A stretch of DNA of 9,333 nt from an uncultured Synechococcus sp. (GCA_913040905.1 CAJWIC010000043.1:1-9333), one strand, 5' to 3'. Counted from the stretch's first letter, positions 1 to 5,619 are shown. The notes: generated by a model from the sequence alone, not told the origin. A program made the numbers and translations.

Positions 1-108
1 AAGCCATACACACGATTACAGACTGGCAAGAAAGCAATATAAGCGATTAGCTTGTCGGAAAAACAGATGGGGTCGCGATTAACAGGCTCCGGAATAACAG
101 AATTAATG

Positions 109-357
109 TCAAAATTCTCGAATAACCATACTTTGAATAGCCTGTTCCTGTTGAACTGCATCAACAAGCTCATATTCTTTGGACGAGGCCTCAAATCTGG
201 GCAGTGGAGACTGAGTCACCTCCATGGATTTCACATACGACTCGAGCATTGAGACAGCAGTCCTTAACAGGGGATACAAGACTCGTTCACCGAAAACGAC
301 AGCAACGACCAAAACAACGATGCTGCCGTCCAAAAGAGGATTTTTTAATTTTGCCAA
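109..357 (-). CDS. Small one-helix membrane protein, unknown function
   Basis: I do not recognise this 82-residue protein. It has a lysine-containing N-terminus (K3, K5), then a hydrophobic segment at about residues 12-31 (SIVVLVVAVVFGERVLYPLL, interrupted by E24-R25). A polar, glutamate- and glutamine-rich tail follows to the end, so a single N-terminal membrane anchor with a soluble C-terminal tail is likely. The only upstream start in frame is TTG at 357, since an in-frame TGA lies two codons before it. There is no Shine-Dalgarno site; instead a perfect 9-bp hairpin (358-381) touches the start codon, so the true start is uncertain. It lies about 80 bases downstream of the DUF4278 gene on the same strand, in the low-GC left part of the window. 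The sensible membrane-anchor composition argues for a real gene; the TTG start and unusual leader argue for caution. Confidence 0.5.
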   Translation of the reverse strand: MAKLKNPLLDGSIVVLVVAVVFGERVLYPLLRTAVSMLESYVKSMEVTQSPLPRFEASSKEYELVDAVQQEQAIQSMVIREF

Positions 358-381
358 GGCTCAAACATCTACGTTTGAGCC
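358..381. repeat. Perfect 9-bp inverted repeat (hairpin), loop of 6
   Basis: The arms GGCTCAAAC (358-366) and GTTTGAGCC (373-381) are exact reverse complements around the loop ATCTAC. Neither strand has a T-run after the stem, so it is not a standard intrinsic terminator. It lies about 58 bases beyond the stop of the DUF4278 gene and directly against the TTG start of the next minus-strand gene. It could therefore be a processing or stability hairpin at the 3' end of the DUF4278 transcript, or a structure hiding the start of the 109-357 gene. Confidence 0.55.
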
Positions 382-439
382 ACTATAAGAGGATTCACAT
401 GGGAAGCATGTCATCAGATACACAATGCTGCCCTAGCAC

Positions 440-616
440 TTATTTTGTATACGACACACCACGATAGGTGAGCACGATCGAGTTCGATTCCAGCGCACTT
501 TTGGCTTGAAGCCTACGAGCTTGATACAACTTGCCCTGATAACGCAGTTGGACGTCGGGCTTCAGCTGAAGCTCAGAAGATCTGGTGTAAGTGTTGCCAA
601 GGAAAGTCAGTTTCAT
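440..616 (-). CDS. DUF4278 domain protein
   Basis: This 58-residue soluble protein begins MKLTFLGNTY and ends LTYRGVSYTK. This is the hallmark of DUF4278, a short cyanobacterial family with repeats of the form L-T-Y-R-G-x-x-Y. Three versions are visible: LTFLGNTY near the N-terminus, LRYQGKLY in the middle and LTYRGVSY at the end. The ATG at 616 was chosen because family members normally start directly at the first repeat. The frame stays open upstream to a TTG at 730, but that 38-residue extension is rich in Cys, Phe and Trp and unlike the family. No Shine-Dalgarno site precedes the ATG. No molecular function is established for the family. It is the upstream of two minus-strand genes in the low-GC segment. 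About 265 bases with no convincing gene separate it from the 882 gene. Confidence 0.8.
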   Translation of the reverse strand: MKLTFLGNTYTRSSELQLKPDVQLRYQGKLYQARRLQAKSALESNSIVLTYRGVSYTK

Positions 617-869
617 GCCATGAATCAGAAACATGAGAATCATCGATGGCCACCGAGCAAAAAACAAGGTACACACAGGCACAGGACTCTTTAAACAACC
701 TGAAATTGCTCGACGATGAACCATAGTCAAGTGCTACGTCGAACACTTTCGCCAAATCCCTGGATCAGGCGTCACAAAAACATCCCAATTCGTATAACTG
801 AATCGAGTCGGATCGATGAGCAAAAACAAATCTAAAAAATCTCAGAGCATGTCATCTGTTTGACAGGTC

Positions 870-874
870 AGGAG
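870..874 (+). promoter_or_regulatory. Strong Shine-Dalgarno site (AGGAG)
   Basis: AGGAG lies 7 bases before the ATG at 882. Most starts in this window have no such site. It is the main reason to accept the 40-codon ORF that follows as translated. Confidence 0.6.
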
Positions 875-881
875 CAGGGCC

Positions 882-1004
882 ATGAAGATCAACGTCACAA
901 ATCGTTCTTCAATGGACACCCAGTCGGTCATCACCATTGCCACACCGTTTCTTGTGTTTGGCGGTGTCTTCGCTGTGCTGTTGCTGGTCTGGGATCGCTC
1001 CTGA
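882..1004 (+). CDS. Mini membrane protein 1 (40 aa)
   Basis: I do not recognise this 40-residue ORF. It has a polar N-terminus (MKINVTNRSSMDTQ), one strongly hydrophobic stretch at about residues 17-37 (including FLVFGGVFAVLLLVW) and a short charged end (DRS). This is the architecture of the single-helix subunits found in cyanobacterial photosystem, cytochrome and NDH-1 complexes, though I cannot match it to any of them. A second in-frame ATG at 912 would give 30 residues, but AGGAG is well spaced for the ATG at 882. The second mini ORF starts 3 bases after the stop, which suggests translational coupling. Confidence 0.6.
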   Translation: MKINVTNRSSMDTQSVITIATPFLVFGGVFAVLLLVWDRS

Positions 1005-1007
1005 TCG

Positions 1008-1103
1008 ATGTGGACCCCCTACGCGGACTGGATCTACACCGTGGTCAGCCTCAGTGGGCTGTTTCTGATCTGCTGGCTAGTTCTGGTGCGATCCGCCCGC
1101 TGA
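1008..1103 (+). CDS. Mini membrane protein 2 (31 aa)
   Basis: I do not recognise this 31-residue ORF. It starts MWTPYADWIY, runs into a hydrophobic helix at about residues 9-27 (ending FLICWLVLV) and finishes with the basic tail RSAR, which favours an N-out/C-in single span. It starts 3 bases after the stop of mini protein 1 and has no Shine-Dalgarno site of its own, so it is probably translated by coupling. Its TGA ends 2 bases before the stop of the convergent J-domain gene. ORFs this short arise by chance. The tandem arrangement, two matching one-helix designs and the shared RBS argue against that, but conservation could not be tested. Confidence 0.5.
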   Translation: MWTPYADWIYTVVSLSGLFLICWLVLVRSAR

Positions 1104-1105
1104 GG

Positions 1106-1411
1106 TCAACCGACGATGGCTTCCATCTCCGGTTCCAACAACACATCGCGGGCGTTGTTGTATCGCGTCATCAGCTCTGGATCACCGCCCTTGTCGGGAT
1201 GGTGCTTCACGGCGAGCAGCTTGTGAGCACGCTTCACCTGCTGTTCTGTCAATCGGCCTGTCAAGGGCAATCCAAGGCTCTGCCGCGCCTTGATGGCATC
1301 GATATGAGGATCACGGCCCATCGGGCACTGTTCACGGCGATGGTTGGCTTTGCCTGGCTTGCGTTTGGACCTCTTCTGACCGGCTGACCCGTCGCCACCA
1401 CCAAACCCCAT
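1106..1411 (-). CDS. Small protein with C-terminal J domain (DnaJ-like)
   Basis: From the ATG at 1411 this is a 101-residue protein. The first 30 or so residues are Gly-, Lys- and Arg-rich and probably disordered. The second half is a J domain: a helix I-like segment (IDAIKARQSLGL), helix II (TEQQVKRAHKLLAVKH), the diagnostic HPD loop in HHPDKGGDP, and helix III (ELMTRYNNARDVLLEP). J domains stimulate the ATPase of an Hsp70 (DnaK) partner through HPD. There is no Gly/Phe linker, zinc finger or DnaJ C-terminal domain, so this is a class-III-like J protein, probably cytoplasmic, with unknown client. The frame stays open upstream, with GTG codons at 1423 and 1438 (up to 110 residues); none has a clear RBS. 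It ends convergent with the mini ORF pair and is divergent from the DUF427 gene. Confidence 0.85.
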   Translation of the reverse strand: MGFGGGDGSAGQKRSKRKPGKANHRREQCPMGRDPHIDAIKARQSLGLPLTGRLTEQQVKRAHKLLAVKHHPDKGGDPELMTRYNNARDVLLEPEMEAIVG

Positions 1412-1518
1412 CGTTTTCGCCACCGGAAGATCCCACACAAGGGCGCCACAATGACTGATCGCGGGTCCAGGCTTCGGTGACCTGCGAGACCCTGTGCCCT
1501 GAAACCGCCAGCCTGACC

Positions 1519-1986
1519 ATGGAACGCGTCAGCGACTACCCCCGTCCCCCAAGGTTGGAAACGTCCCAGGATCACATCCGGGTTGAGGCGCTTGGAGAAA
1601 TTCTCGTGGAGACCCAGCGCAGTCTGCGGGTGCTGGAAACCTTCCATCCACCCACCTACTACCTGCCACCGGATGCCATGAACCAGGGGCTGCTGGTTCC
1701 CGCATCAGGGAGGCCGTCGTTCTGCGAATGGAAGGGAATGGCGAGCTATTTCGACGTGGTGGTGGGAGCGCGACGGCTGTCCCGGGCGGTCTGGACCTAC
1801 ACCACCCCCACTGATCGATTCCGAGCCCTGGCCGGCTGGTATGCCCTGTATCCCGGCCAGATGGATGGCTGCTGGGTCAATCAAGAGCGCGTGACTCCCC
1901 AGCAGGGAGGGTTCTACGGCGGCTGGATCACGTCCAGAGTCGAAGGACCCTTCAAGGGAGACCCAGATCATCCGGAACTGATCTGA
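1519..1986 (+). CDS. DUF427 domain protein
   Basis: This 155-residue soluble protein shows the DUF427 pattern. A strand-rich core runs from about residue 18 (VEALGEILVETQRSLRVLET), followed by the PPTYYLPPDAM segment and the conserved tail with YPGQMDGCWVNQERV and GGFYGGWITSRVEGPFKG. The family forms a small beta-barrel-like fold of unknown biochemical role and is widespread in cyanobacteria and actinobacteria. The ATG at 1519 was chosen over an in-frame GTG at 1477, because the extra 14 residues (Cys/Thr-rich) look unlike a family N-terminus. No Shine-Dalgarno site is seen. The TGA abuts the stop of the convergent methyltransferase gene with no base between. It is divergent from the J-domain gene, so 1412-1518 should hold both promoters, although no clear -10/-35 pair is visible. 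Confidence 0.85.
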   Translation: MERVSDYPRPPRLETSQDHIRVEALGEILVETQRSLRVLETFHPPTYYLPPDAMNQGLLVPASGRPSFCEWKGMASYFDVVVGARRLSRAVWTYTTPTDRFRALAGWYALYPGQMDGCWVNQERVTPQQGGFYGGWITSRVEGPFKGDPDHPELI

Positions 1987-2643
1987 TCAGCCCAGGGGCT
2001 TGGTGGCCACCACGGCAAAGAACGGATCACCCTTACCACCCAGCAGTCCCATCACTCCCTCGCCGCGGGTCTGTTCCGCCAGGATCTCCGGCTTGGGCCA
2101 ACCCTGAGCCATCAACACCGAAGCCACATAGGTGAGGTGGTCACGGTCATCACCATCGGTCCAGACCTGAGGGGCCTTGCTGAAGAACATCCGGTTGCTG
2201 AAAGCCACAATCACCTGTCCTTTGGGTCGTGTGATCCGCAGCAGTTCAGCGGCAATGGCTTCCGGTTGCTGCAAGTACTGCCAGCCGGCCACGATCAAGG
2301 TGCAATCGACACTATTGGACTCCAGGGGCAGACCCTGATCACGATTGAGGTTCTGAACCCAATGGCGATCAAGCCGCGGATTGGCCGCCAGCTCCTCATC
2401 GTTGAGGCCATGGCCAACCACGGTGTCGTAAGTGATGTCCTCCGGCAGATGACTGACCCAACTGCTCATCAGGTCCAGAACATCAGCGCAAGGGGGGATC
2501 CGTTCTCGATAAAGCTGCGTCAGGCGAGCCCGAAAGCCGGCATCGAGATGATGCACGAAGCGAGGCTCGCTGTAGAACAGCGCGTCGTCACTGCCATCCA
2601 GCTTGTAGCGCTGGGAATCCTCAAGAACGCGAACGGCCGGCAT
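1987..2643 (-). CDS. SAM-dependent methyltransferase-like protein
   Basis: This 218-residue soluble protein resembles class I (Rossmann) methyltransferases. The N-terminal 50 residues include DALFYSEPRFVHHLD and lead into a motif I-like strand-loop at about 53-67 (ADVLDLMSSWVSHLP). Then come a strand with DTVVGHGLNDEEL, the motif around DCTLIVAGWQYL (113-124), helix PEAIAAELLRITRPKG and strand QVIVAFSNRMFF. The usual GxGxG of motif I is replaced by DLMSSW, as in some atypical family members, so catalytic activity and substrate are uncertain. It is the last gene of a three-gene operon, 3 bases after the HLIP stop. That position makes a link to pigments or photoprotection conceivable but unproven. 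ATG start at 2643; its stop directly abuts the DUF427 stop. Confidence 0.75.
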   Translation of the reverse strand: MPAVRVLEDSQRYKLDGSDDALFYSEPRFVHHLDAGFRARLTQLYRERIPPCADVLDLMSSWVSHLPEDITYDTVVGHGLNDEELAANPRLDRHWVQNLNRDQGLPLESNSVDCTLIVAGWQYLQQPEAIAAELLRITRPKGQVIVAFSNRMFFSKAPQVWTDGDDRDHLTYVASVLMAQGWPKPEILAEQTRGEGVMGLLGGKGDPFFAVVATKPLG

Positions 2644-2646
2644 GGA

Positions 2647-2868
2647 TCAACCCAGCTCCAGATACCAACGCAGCACACCGCTCAGTTGGCCGACGATGCC
2701 CCGGCCTGTGAGCCATTCACCGAGCACCGCTGCCATGAATCCGACCATGGCTGCGCGTCCGTTGAGACGCTCGACAAATGTCAGCGCCGACTGGTTCCAG
2801 GGACGCGCCGTGGTGAGGGACTCACCGAAGCGCTCCGGTTGCTCGTACTGAAAACCCGGCCGTGTCAT
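2647..2868 (-). CDS. hli: High-light-inducible protein (HLIP, CAB/ELIP superfamily)
   Basis: This 73-residue protein carries the chlorophyll a/b-binding motif on a single membrane helix. The segment ERLNGRAAMVGFMAAVLGEW (residues 33-52) contains the ExxNGRxAMxGF signature; the Glu, Asn and Arg ligate chlorophyll and pair two helices in a dimer. The polar N-terminal 30 residues (RPGFQYEQPERFGE) are typical of picocyanobacterial HLIPs. HLIPs sit in the thylakoid membrane, bind chlorophyll and carotenoid, quench excess energy and assist photosystem assembly and chlorophyll recycling under light or nutrient stress. The ATG overlaps the upstream gene's stop (ATGA, 2865-2868), and the methyltransferase gene starts 3 bases downstream. 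It is therefore embedded in an operon rather than having its own promoter, unlike many stress-induced hli genes. Confidence 0.93.
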   Translation of the reverse strand: MTRPGFQYEQPERFGESLTTARPWNQSALTFVERLNGRAAMVGFMAAVLGEWLTGRGIVGQLSGVLRWYLELG

Positions 2869-3278
2869 GGCAACGCACAGATCCAGCGGACCTTAACGGC
2901 CGTGTCCGGTCGACCGGGGTAGGCAGACCACGTTCCATCGGACGAGCGCCGTTCCAAACGATCATCCACACAGACCGCCCGCATCGGCAGAATCCTGCTC
3001 GTCCATGTCCGTTGCCCGGCTTTCCTGAGCAAAAGGCCGGCATCGAAGGCAACGGTGTCCCCCTGGTGACGAGGCGCACGGATGTATTCCGCAGCTTCAA
3101 GTCGCTCAGTGCGGATGGCATCCATGAACTGCCATTGCGAATCGGGCAGATGCAACGTCCGCAACTCTCGCCATTGATTCGATTCAGGTTCCGGGCGCCA
3201 GTCCGCACGGACTGCGCCTCCATGAAGAAGAGCGACCACACTCACTGTGGCGCCGATCAATCGGTGAACCAATGGCAT
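2865..3278 (-). CDS. Secreted or membrane-anchored hypothetical protein
   Basis: I do not recognise this 137-residue protein. The N-terminus looks like a Sec signal peptide: MPLVHR, a hydrophobic core (LIGATVSVVALLHGG) and a plausible AVRA cleavage site before DWRPEPES (about residue 25/26). The mature part is soluble, with several Trp and basic residues and a Cys pair far apart (VCVDD and ICALP). It is likely exported to the periplasm or thylakoid lumen. It is the first gene of the operon with the HLIP and the methyltransferase-like gene, overlapping the HLIP start by 4 bases. ATG at 3278; no Shine-Dalgarno site. Confidence 0.75.
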   Translation of the reverse strand: MPLVHRLIGATVSVVALLHGGAVRADWRPEPESNQWRELRTLHLPDSQWQFMDAIRTERLEAAEYIRAPRHQGDTVAFDAGLLLRKAGQRTWTSRILPMRAVCVDDRLERRSSDGTWSAYPGRPDTAVKVRWICALP

Positions 3279-3495
3279 TCCATCAACGCTGGTGGCAATG
3301 ATTTAAGTCACCCACCTGCTTGATCAAGAGCGAAGTTGGCATCCCCCAGACCAATGAAAACAGACGCTGAATTATTCACTCGGAATGAATTAATACCCAA
3401 AACTTTACGAAGCGTTGAAACGCAAACATGAACAAAAGGTTATGGCGTCAGGCACATTGGAAGTGTCATGTTGAGCACGTCTCGCCTCAGAACTT
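3279..3495. promoter_or_regulatory. Divergent intergenic region, likely promoters
   Basis: These 217 bases separate the start of the HLIP operon (minus) from the start of a 61-residue gene (plus) and are richer in A+T than the flanking genes, so promoters for both directions should lie here. On the minus strand TATTAA (about 3388-3393, preceded by GGG) is a possible -10. No convincing -35 partner or known operator could be assigned. An imperfect AT-rich inverted repeat, ATTATTCA / TGAATTAAT, lies around 3371-3393. Confidence 0.35.
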
Positions 3496-3681
3496 ATGTC
3501 AACAACCACTGAGGGACGAACTCCCTACACCGTGCGCCACAGGAACTCGAACGGCGAGAAGTTGGAGTCCTGCTTCTACGCCAGTGATGCCTATGAAGCC
3601 CGGCTACTGGCCATGGAATTCAACGCCTACATCAAACAGCATCCCAACTGCATCGATTCCATCCTTCAGACCAAGGCCTGA
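3496..3681 (+). CDS. Small conserved-looking hypothetical protein (61 aa)
   Basis: This 61-residue soluble protein has no signal peptide or membrane segment. It is polar and compact: YTVRHRNSNGEKLESCFYAS, then a helix-like DAYEARLLAMEFNAYIKQHP and a short end NCIDSILQTKA. The pattern, with beta strands followed by an amphipathic helix, resembles short proteins shared by picocyanobacterial genomes, but I assign no function. ATG start without a Shine-Dalgarno site. It ends 4 bases before the stop of the convergent 3686-3880 gene and is divergent from the HLIP operon. Confidence 0.7.
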   Translation: MSTTTEGRTPYTVRHRNSNGEKLESCFYASDAYEARLLAMEFNAYIKQHPNCIDSILQTKA

Positions 3682-3685
3682 GGCA

Positions 3686-3880
3686 TCAGGACTCGGGCTG
3701 TTGAGCAGCGGCTCGACGCCGCTCCACCTGAACAAACAACAACCAGGCCAGGCTGGCCAATCCACCTCCCACCCAATCGCTGCGCAGGAGCTCAACGATT
3801 GCCACAGTGCTGGCACCGATCCTCAGTCCTCGCAGCAGAAGATCCATCAACGCAGGTGTCCGGGGCTGATCGCGCTGCAT
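3686..3880 (-). CDS. Small hydrophobic hypothetical protein (64 aa)
   Basis: I do not recognise this 64-residue protein. It reads MQRDQPRTPALMDLLLRGLR, then IGASTVAIVELLRSDWVGGG, a hydrophobic stretch LASLAWLLFV and a basic/polar end QVERRRAAAQQPES. One or two short membrane or amphipathic helices are likely, with a positive C-terminal side. The frame is open upstream as far as 4165, but that part lies antisense to the fibrillin-like gene and is Pro/Arg/Ser-rich, so the start was placed at the ATG at 3880; the ATG at 3847 is the alternative. Neither has a Shine-Dalgarno site. The start lies 38 bases from the divergent start at 3919, and the stop is convergent with the 61-residue gene. Confidence 0.55.
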   Translation of the reverse strand: MQRDQPRTPALMDLLLRGLRIGASTVAIVELLRSDWVGGGLASLAWLLFVQVERRRAAAQQPES

Positions 3881-3918
3881 CGGCAGGATCCGGAAGGATG
3901 GTGTCACGGAAGCTTCCC

Positions 3919-4413
3919 ATGACATCTGATCTACCGCTGGATGCAGCGGCCGTCCTCGAGCTGGAACGCCAAGCTCGCCATCAGGGAACAGGGCTGACGC
4001 TCCAACAACTCGATGGCTGCTGGAGGCTGAACACAACCTGGTCGCGCCAGGGCGCGACCGCACCGAAGGCCTCCTCGCTGCTGCTGCGCGCTCTGCAGGC
4101 CTCTCTGGAACTGGAGGTGGATGCTTCTGACCTGCGGATCGCCAACCAGGTGAGCCTGGGGCCACTGCAGCTTCGCTTCGAGGGAGGCGCCACCCTTTTG
4201 GGACTGCGGCCCCTGCTTCAGTTCAGCTTCTCAACCGTGCAATTGAAGCTCGGTTCAACCCGTCTGCTTGAACGAACCCTGGCCCAACCGAAGCCTCAGC
4301 GCATGCCCTTCTTTGCCCTCATCGGAATGGGCGAGGACGCCAGCTGGCTCTGCGCCCGCGGACGCGGGGGTGGACTGGCGCTGTGGGTGAAAGACCCTGC
4401 TGTGCAGCGATGA
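3919..4413 (+). CDS. PAP/fibrillin-like hypothetical protein
   Basis: This 164-residue protein has an N-terminal helix (LDAAAVLELERQARHQG). A predicted beta-barrel part follows, beginning LQQLDGCWRLNTTW and passing through VSLGPLQLRFEGGATLLGLRPLLQFSFSTV. It ends with DASWLCARGRGGGLALWVK (140-158). A Trp-containing opening strand and a closing D-x(4)-R-G-x-G-G-hydrophobic-V-K element match the layout of plastid lipid-associated proteins/fibrillins, which associate with thylakoids and plastoglobules. The match is by eye and remote. The ATG at 3919 has GGAAG 6 bases upstream; an ATG at 3898 with AGGA 9 bases upstream is an alternative adding 7 residues. Its stop overlaps the Nudix start (ATGA), so it leads a three-gene operon. 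Confidence 0.75.
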   Translation: MTSDLPLDAAAVLELERQARHQGTGLTLQQLDGCWRLNTTWSRQGATAPKASSLLLRALQASLELEVDASDLRIANQVSLGPLQLRFEGGATLLGLRPLLQFSFSTVQLKLGSTRLLERTLAQPKPQRMPFFALIGMGEDASWLCARGRGGGLALWVKDPAVQR

Positions 4414-4841
4414 CGATCAGCGTCGCTCTGGCCATGCTCCAGCGAGATGGACGCTGGCTCCTACAGCTCCGCGATGACATCGACACGATCATCTATCCAG
4501 GTCACTGGGGTCTGTTCGGAGGCCATGTCGAGCCAGGGGAGACTCCGGCTGAAGCTGTTCAGCGCGAACTGGAGGAGGAAATCAGCTGGAGTCCTTCAGT
4601 ACCGCTGCAGCCCTGGTTCAGCGATGCCAGCGGCACCCGCACCGCCCACGTTTTTCGCGGCGAGCTGACGGTGCCACTCGATCAGCTGAAGCTCAGGGAA
4701 GGCCAGGACCTCAGACTCGCCAGCCTTGAGGAGCTCCGCAGCGAAAGGATCTGGAGCGATCAGTGCCTGGAGCGACGTCCGATCGCCCCGGGCTTGAACA
4801 TTGTCATGCGTCATCTGCTGGCCGAGATGCATGACACCTGA
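4410..4841 (+). CDS. Nudix hydrolase
   Basis: This 143-residue protein has a clear Nudix box at about residues 38-60: G38, then E44 and the R52-E53-L-E-E56-E57 core, with GHVEPGETPAEAVQRELEEE visible. The usual Gly near the end of the box is Ser (EISW), a tolerated change. The acidic residues bind Mg2+ for hydrolysis of a nucleoside diphosphate linked to another moiety. N-terminal strands (VALAMLQRDGRWLLQLRDD) and the WGLFGGHVEPGE stretch fit the fold; substrate cannot be told from the sequence. The ATG at 4410 overlaps the preceding stop as ATGA, which favours it over an ATG at 4383 inside the upstream gene. Its 3' end overlaps the next gene by 11 bases, which indicates co-transcription and coupled translation. 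Confidence 0.9.
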   Translation: MTISVALAMLQRDGRWLLQLRDDIDTIIYPGHWGLFGGHVEPGETPAEAVQRELEEEISWSPSVPLQPWFSDASGTRTAHVFRGELTVPLDQLKLREGQDLRLASLEELRSERIWSDQCLERRPIAPGLNIVMRHLLAEMHDT

Positions 4842-5619
4842 AGCCTGGTTCGACATCGAGGACGGTGAAGCCTGGCTGGGGGGGCAACCGGTACTGCAGA
4901 CCCTGTCGCTGCAGCTGCGACTGGGGGAATCCACCACAGTGCTGGGGCCCAACGGGGCCGGCAAGAGCAGTCTGGTGAAGCTGATCGACCGCAGCCTGCA
5001 TCCGATCGTCAAACCGACGGCCCACCTGAAGCTGTTCGGATCATCAACGGTGAATCTCTGGCAGTTACGGCGAAGGCTGGGCGTGGTGACCAGCGAACTG
5101 GAGCAACGGATCCCACCCCGTTGTCCGGCCCGGGAGGTGGTGCAGTGCGGGCTTTTCGGCTCCATGCGACTGGGCCGGGACCAGGAGCCGAGCTCGGCTC
5201 AACAGGAGCGCAGCAACCGGCTCCTCCAGCAACTTGATCTGCAGTCGATCGCCGAGCAACGCTTCGGGATGCTGTCGGATGGTCAGAAACGACGTCTGTT
5301 GATCGCCCGGGCTCTGGTCCACGATCCGGAGGTTCTGGTGCTGGATGAACCGAGTCGAGCCCTGGACCTGAAGGCCTGCCATCAGCTGCTCCACACCCTG
5401 CGACAGCTCTGCCGCAACGGCACCACCGTGGTGCAGGTGACCCATCGCATCGACACGATCGTGCCGGAGATGCAACGGGTGCTGTTTCTGTCCAGCGGCC
5501 GGATCGTGGGAGATGGCACGCCTGACGCAATGCTTCAGGACGCACCGCTCAGCAGACTGTTTGAAACACCGCTGCGGGTGGTTCAGGCCAATGGATTCCG
5601 TCAGGTGTTGCCAGCCTGA
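4831..5619 (+). CDS. ABC-type ATPase, soluble (ModF/YlmA-like)
   Basis: This 262-residue single-domain ABC ATPase has Walker A GPNGAGKSS (39-47), a Q-loop region VVTSELEQR (86-93), signature LSDGQ (148-152), Walker B VLVLDEP (168-174), D-loop SRALD and switch His in VTHR (H205). The Q-loop context (LGVVTSELEQ) and overall spacing recall the COG1119 ModF/YlmA group, whose members often lack a dedicated permease. No permease or binding-protein gene lies in this operon, so it may serve an unlinked permease or have a non-transport role. ATG at 4831 was chosen, 11 bases inside the Nudix 3' end; an upstream start at 4801 lies deeper in that gene. Its 3' end overlaps the convergent SDR gene by 19 bases (5601-5619). 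Confidence 0.9.
   Translation: MTPEAWFDIEDGEAWLGGQPVLQTLSLQLRLGESTTVLGPNGAGKSSLVKLIDRSLHPIVKPTAHLKLFGSSTVNLWQLRRRLGVVTSELEQRIPPRCPAREVVQCGLFGSMRLGRDQEPSSAQQERSNRLLQQLDLQSIAEQRFGMLSDGQKRRLLIARALVHDPEVLVLDEPSRALDLKACHQLLHTLRQLCRNGTTVVQVTHRIDTIVPEMQRVLFLSSGRIVGDGTPDAMLQDAPLSRLFETPLRVVQANGFRQVLPA

Noticed and set aside
573..755. Minus-strand frame of 60 codons starting at a TTG (MAKVFDVALDYG)
   Set aside because: It overlaps the DUF4278 start out of frame, has a Cys/Ser/His-rich tail and lacks an RBS.
850..865. Inverted repeat TGTCA / TGACA before mini ORF 1 as an operator
   Set aside because: Five-base arms with a 6-base spacer are expected by chance and match no operator I know.
860..1387. 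Long plus-strand open frame of 175 codons overlapping the J-domain gene
   Set aside because: Its sequence is His/Leu/Gln-rich and without domain character; it runs antisense to the J-domain gene and out of frame with the two mini ORFs, which explain the 5' part better.
2137..2922. Plus-strand open frame of 261 codons opposite the HLIP operon
   Set aside because: It is antisense to the methyltransferase-like and hli genes, which carry recognisable motifs; the translation is low-complexity and lacks any domain.
3319..3328. Palindrome CTTGATCAAG in the divergent promoter region
   Set aside because: It is a single 10-base palindrome with no second copy nearby and no recognised regulator; too weak to call an operator.
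3881..4165. N-terminal extension of the 64-residue minus-strand gene
   Set aside because: The extra 95 residues are antisense to the fibrillin-like gene and are Arg/Pro/Ser-rich, unlike the hydrophobic C-terminal part.
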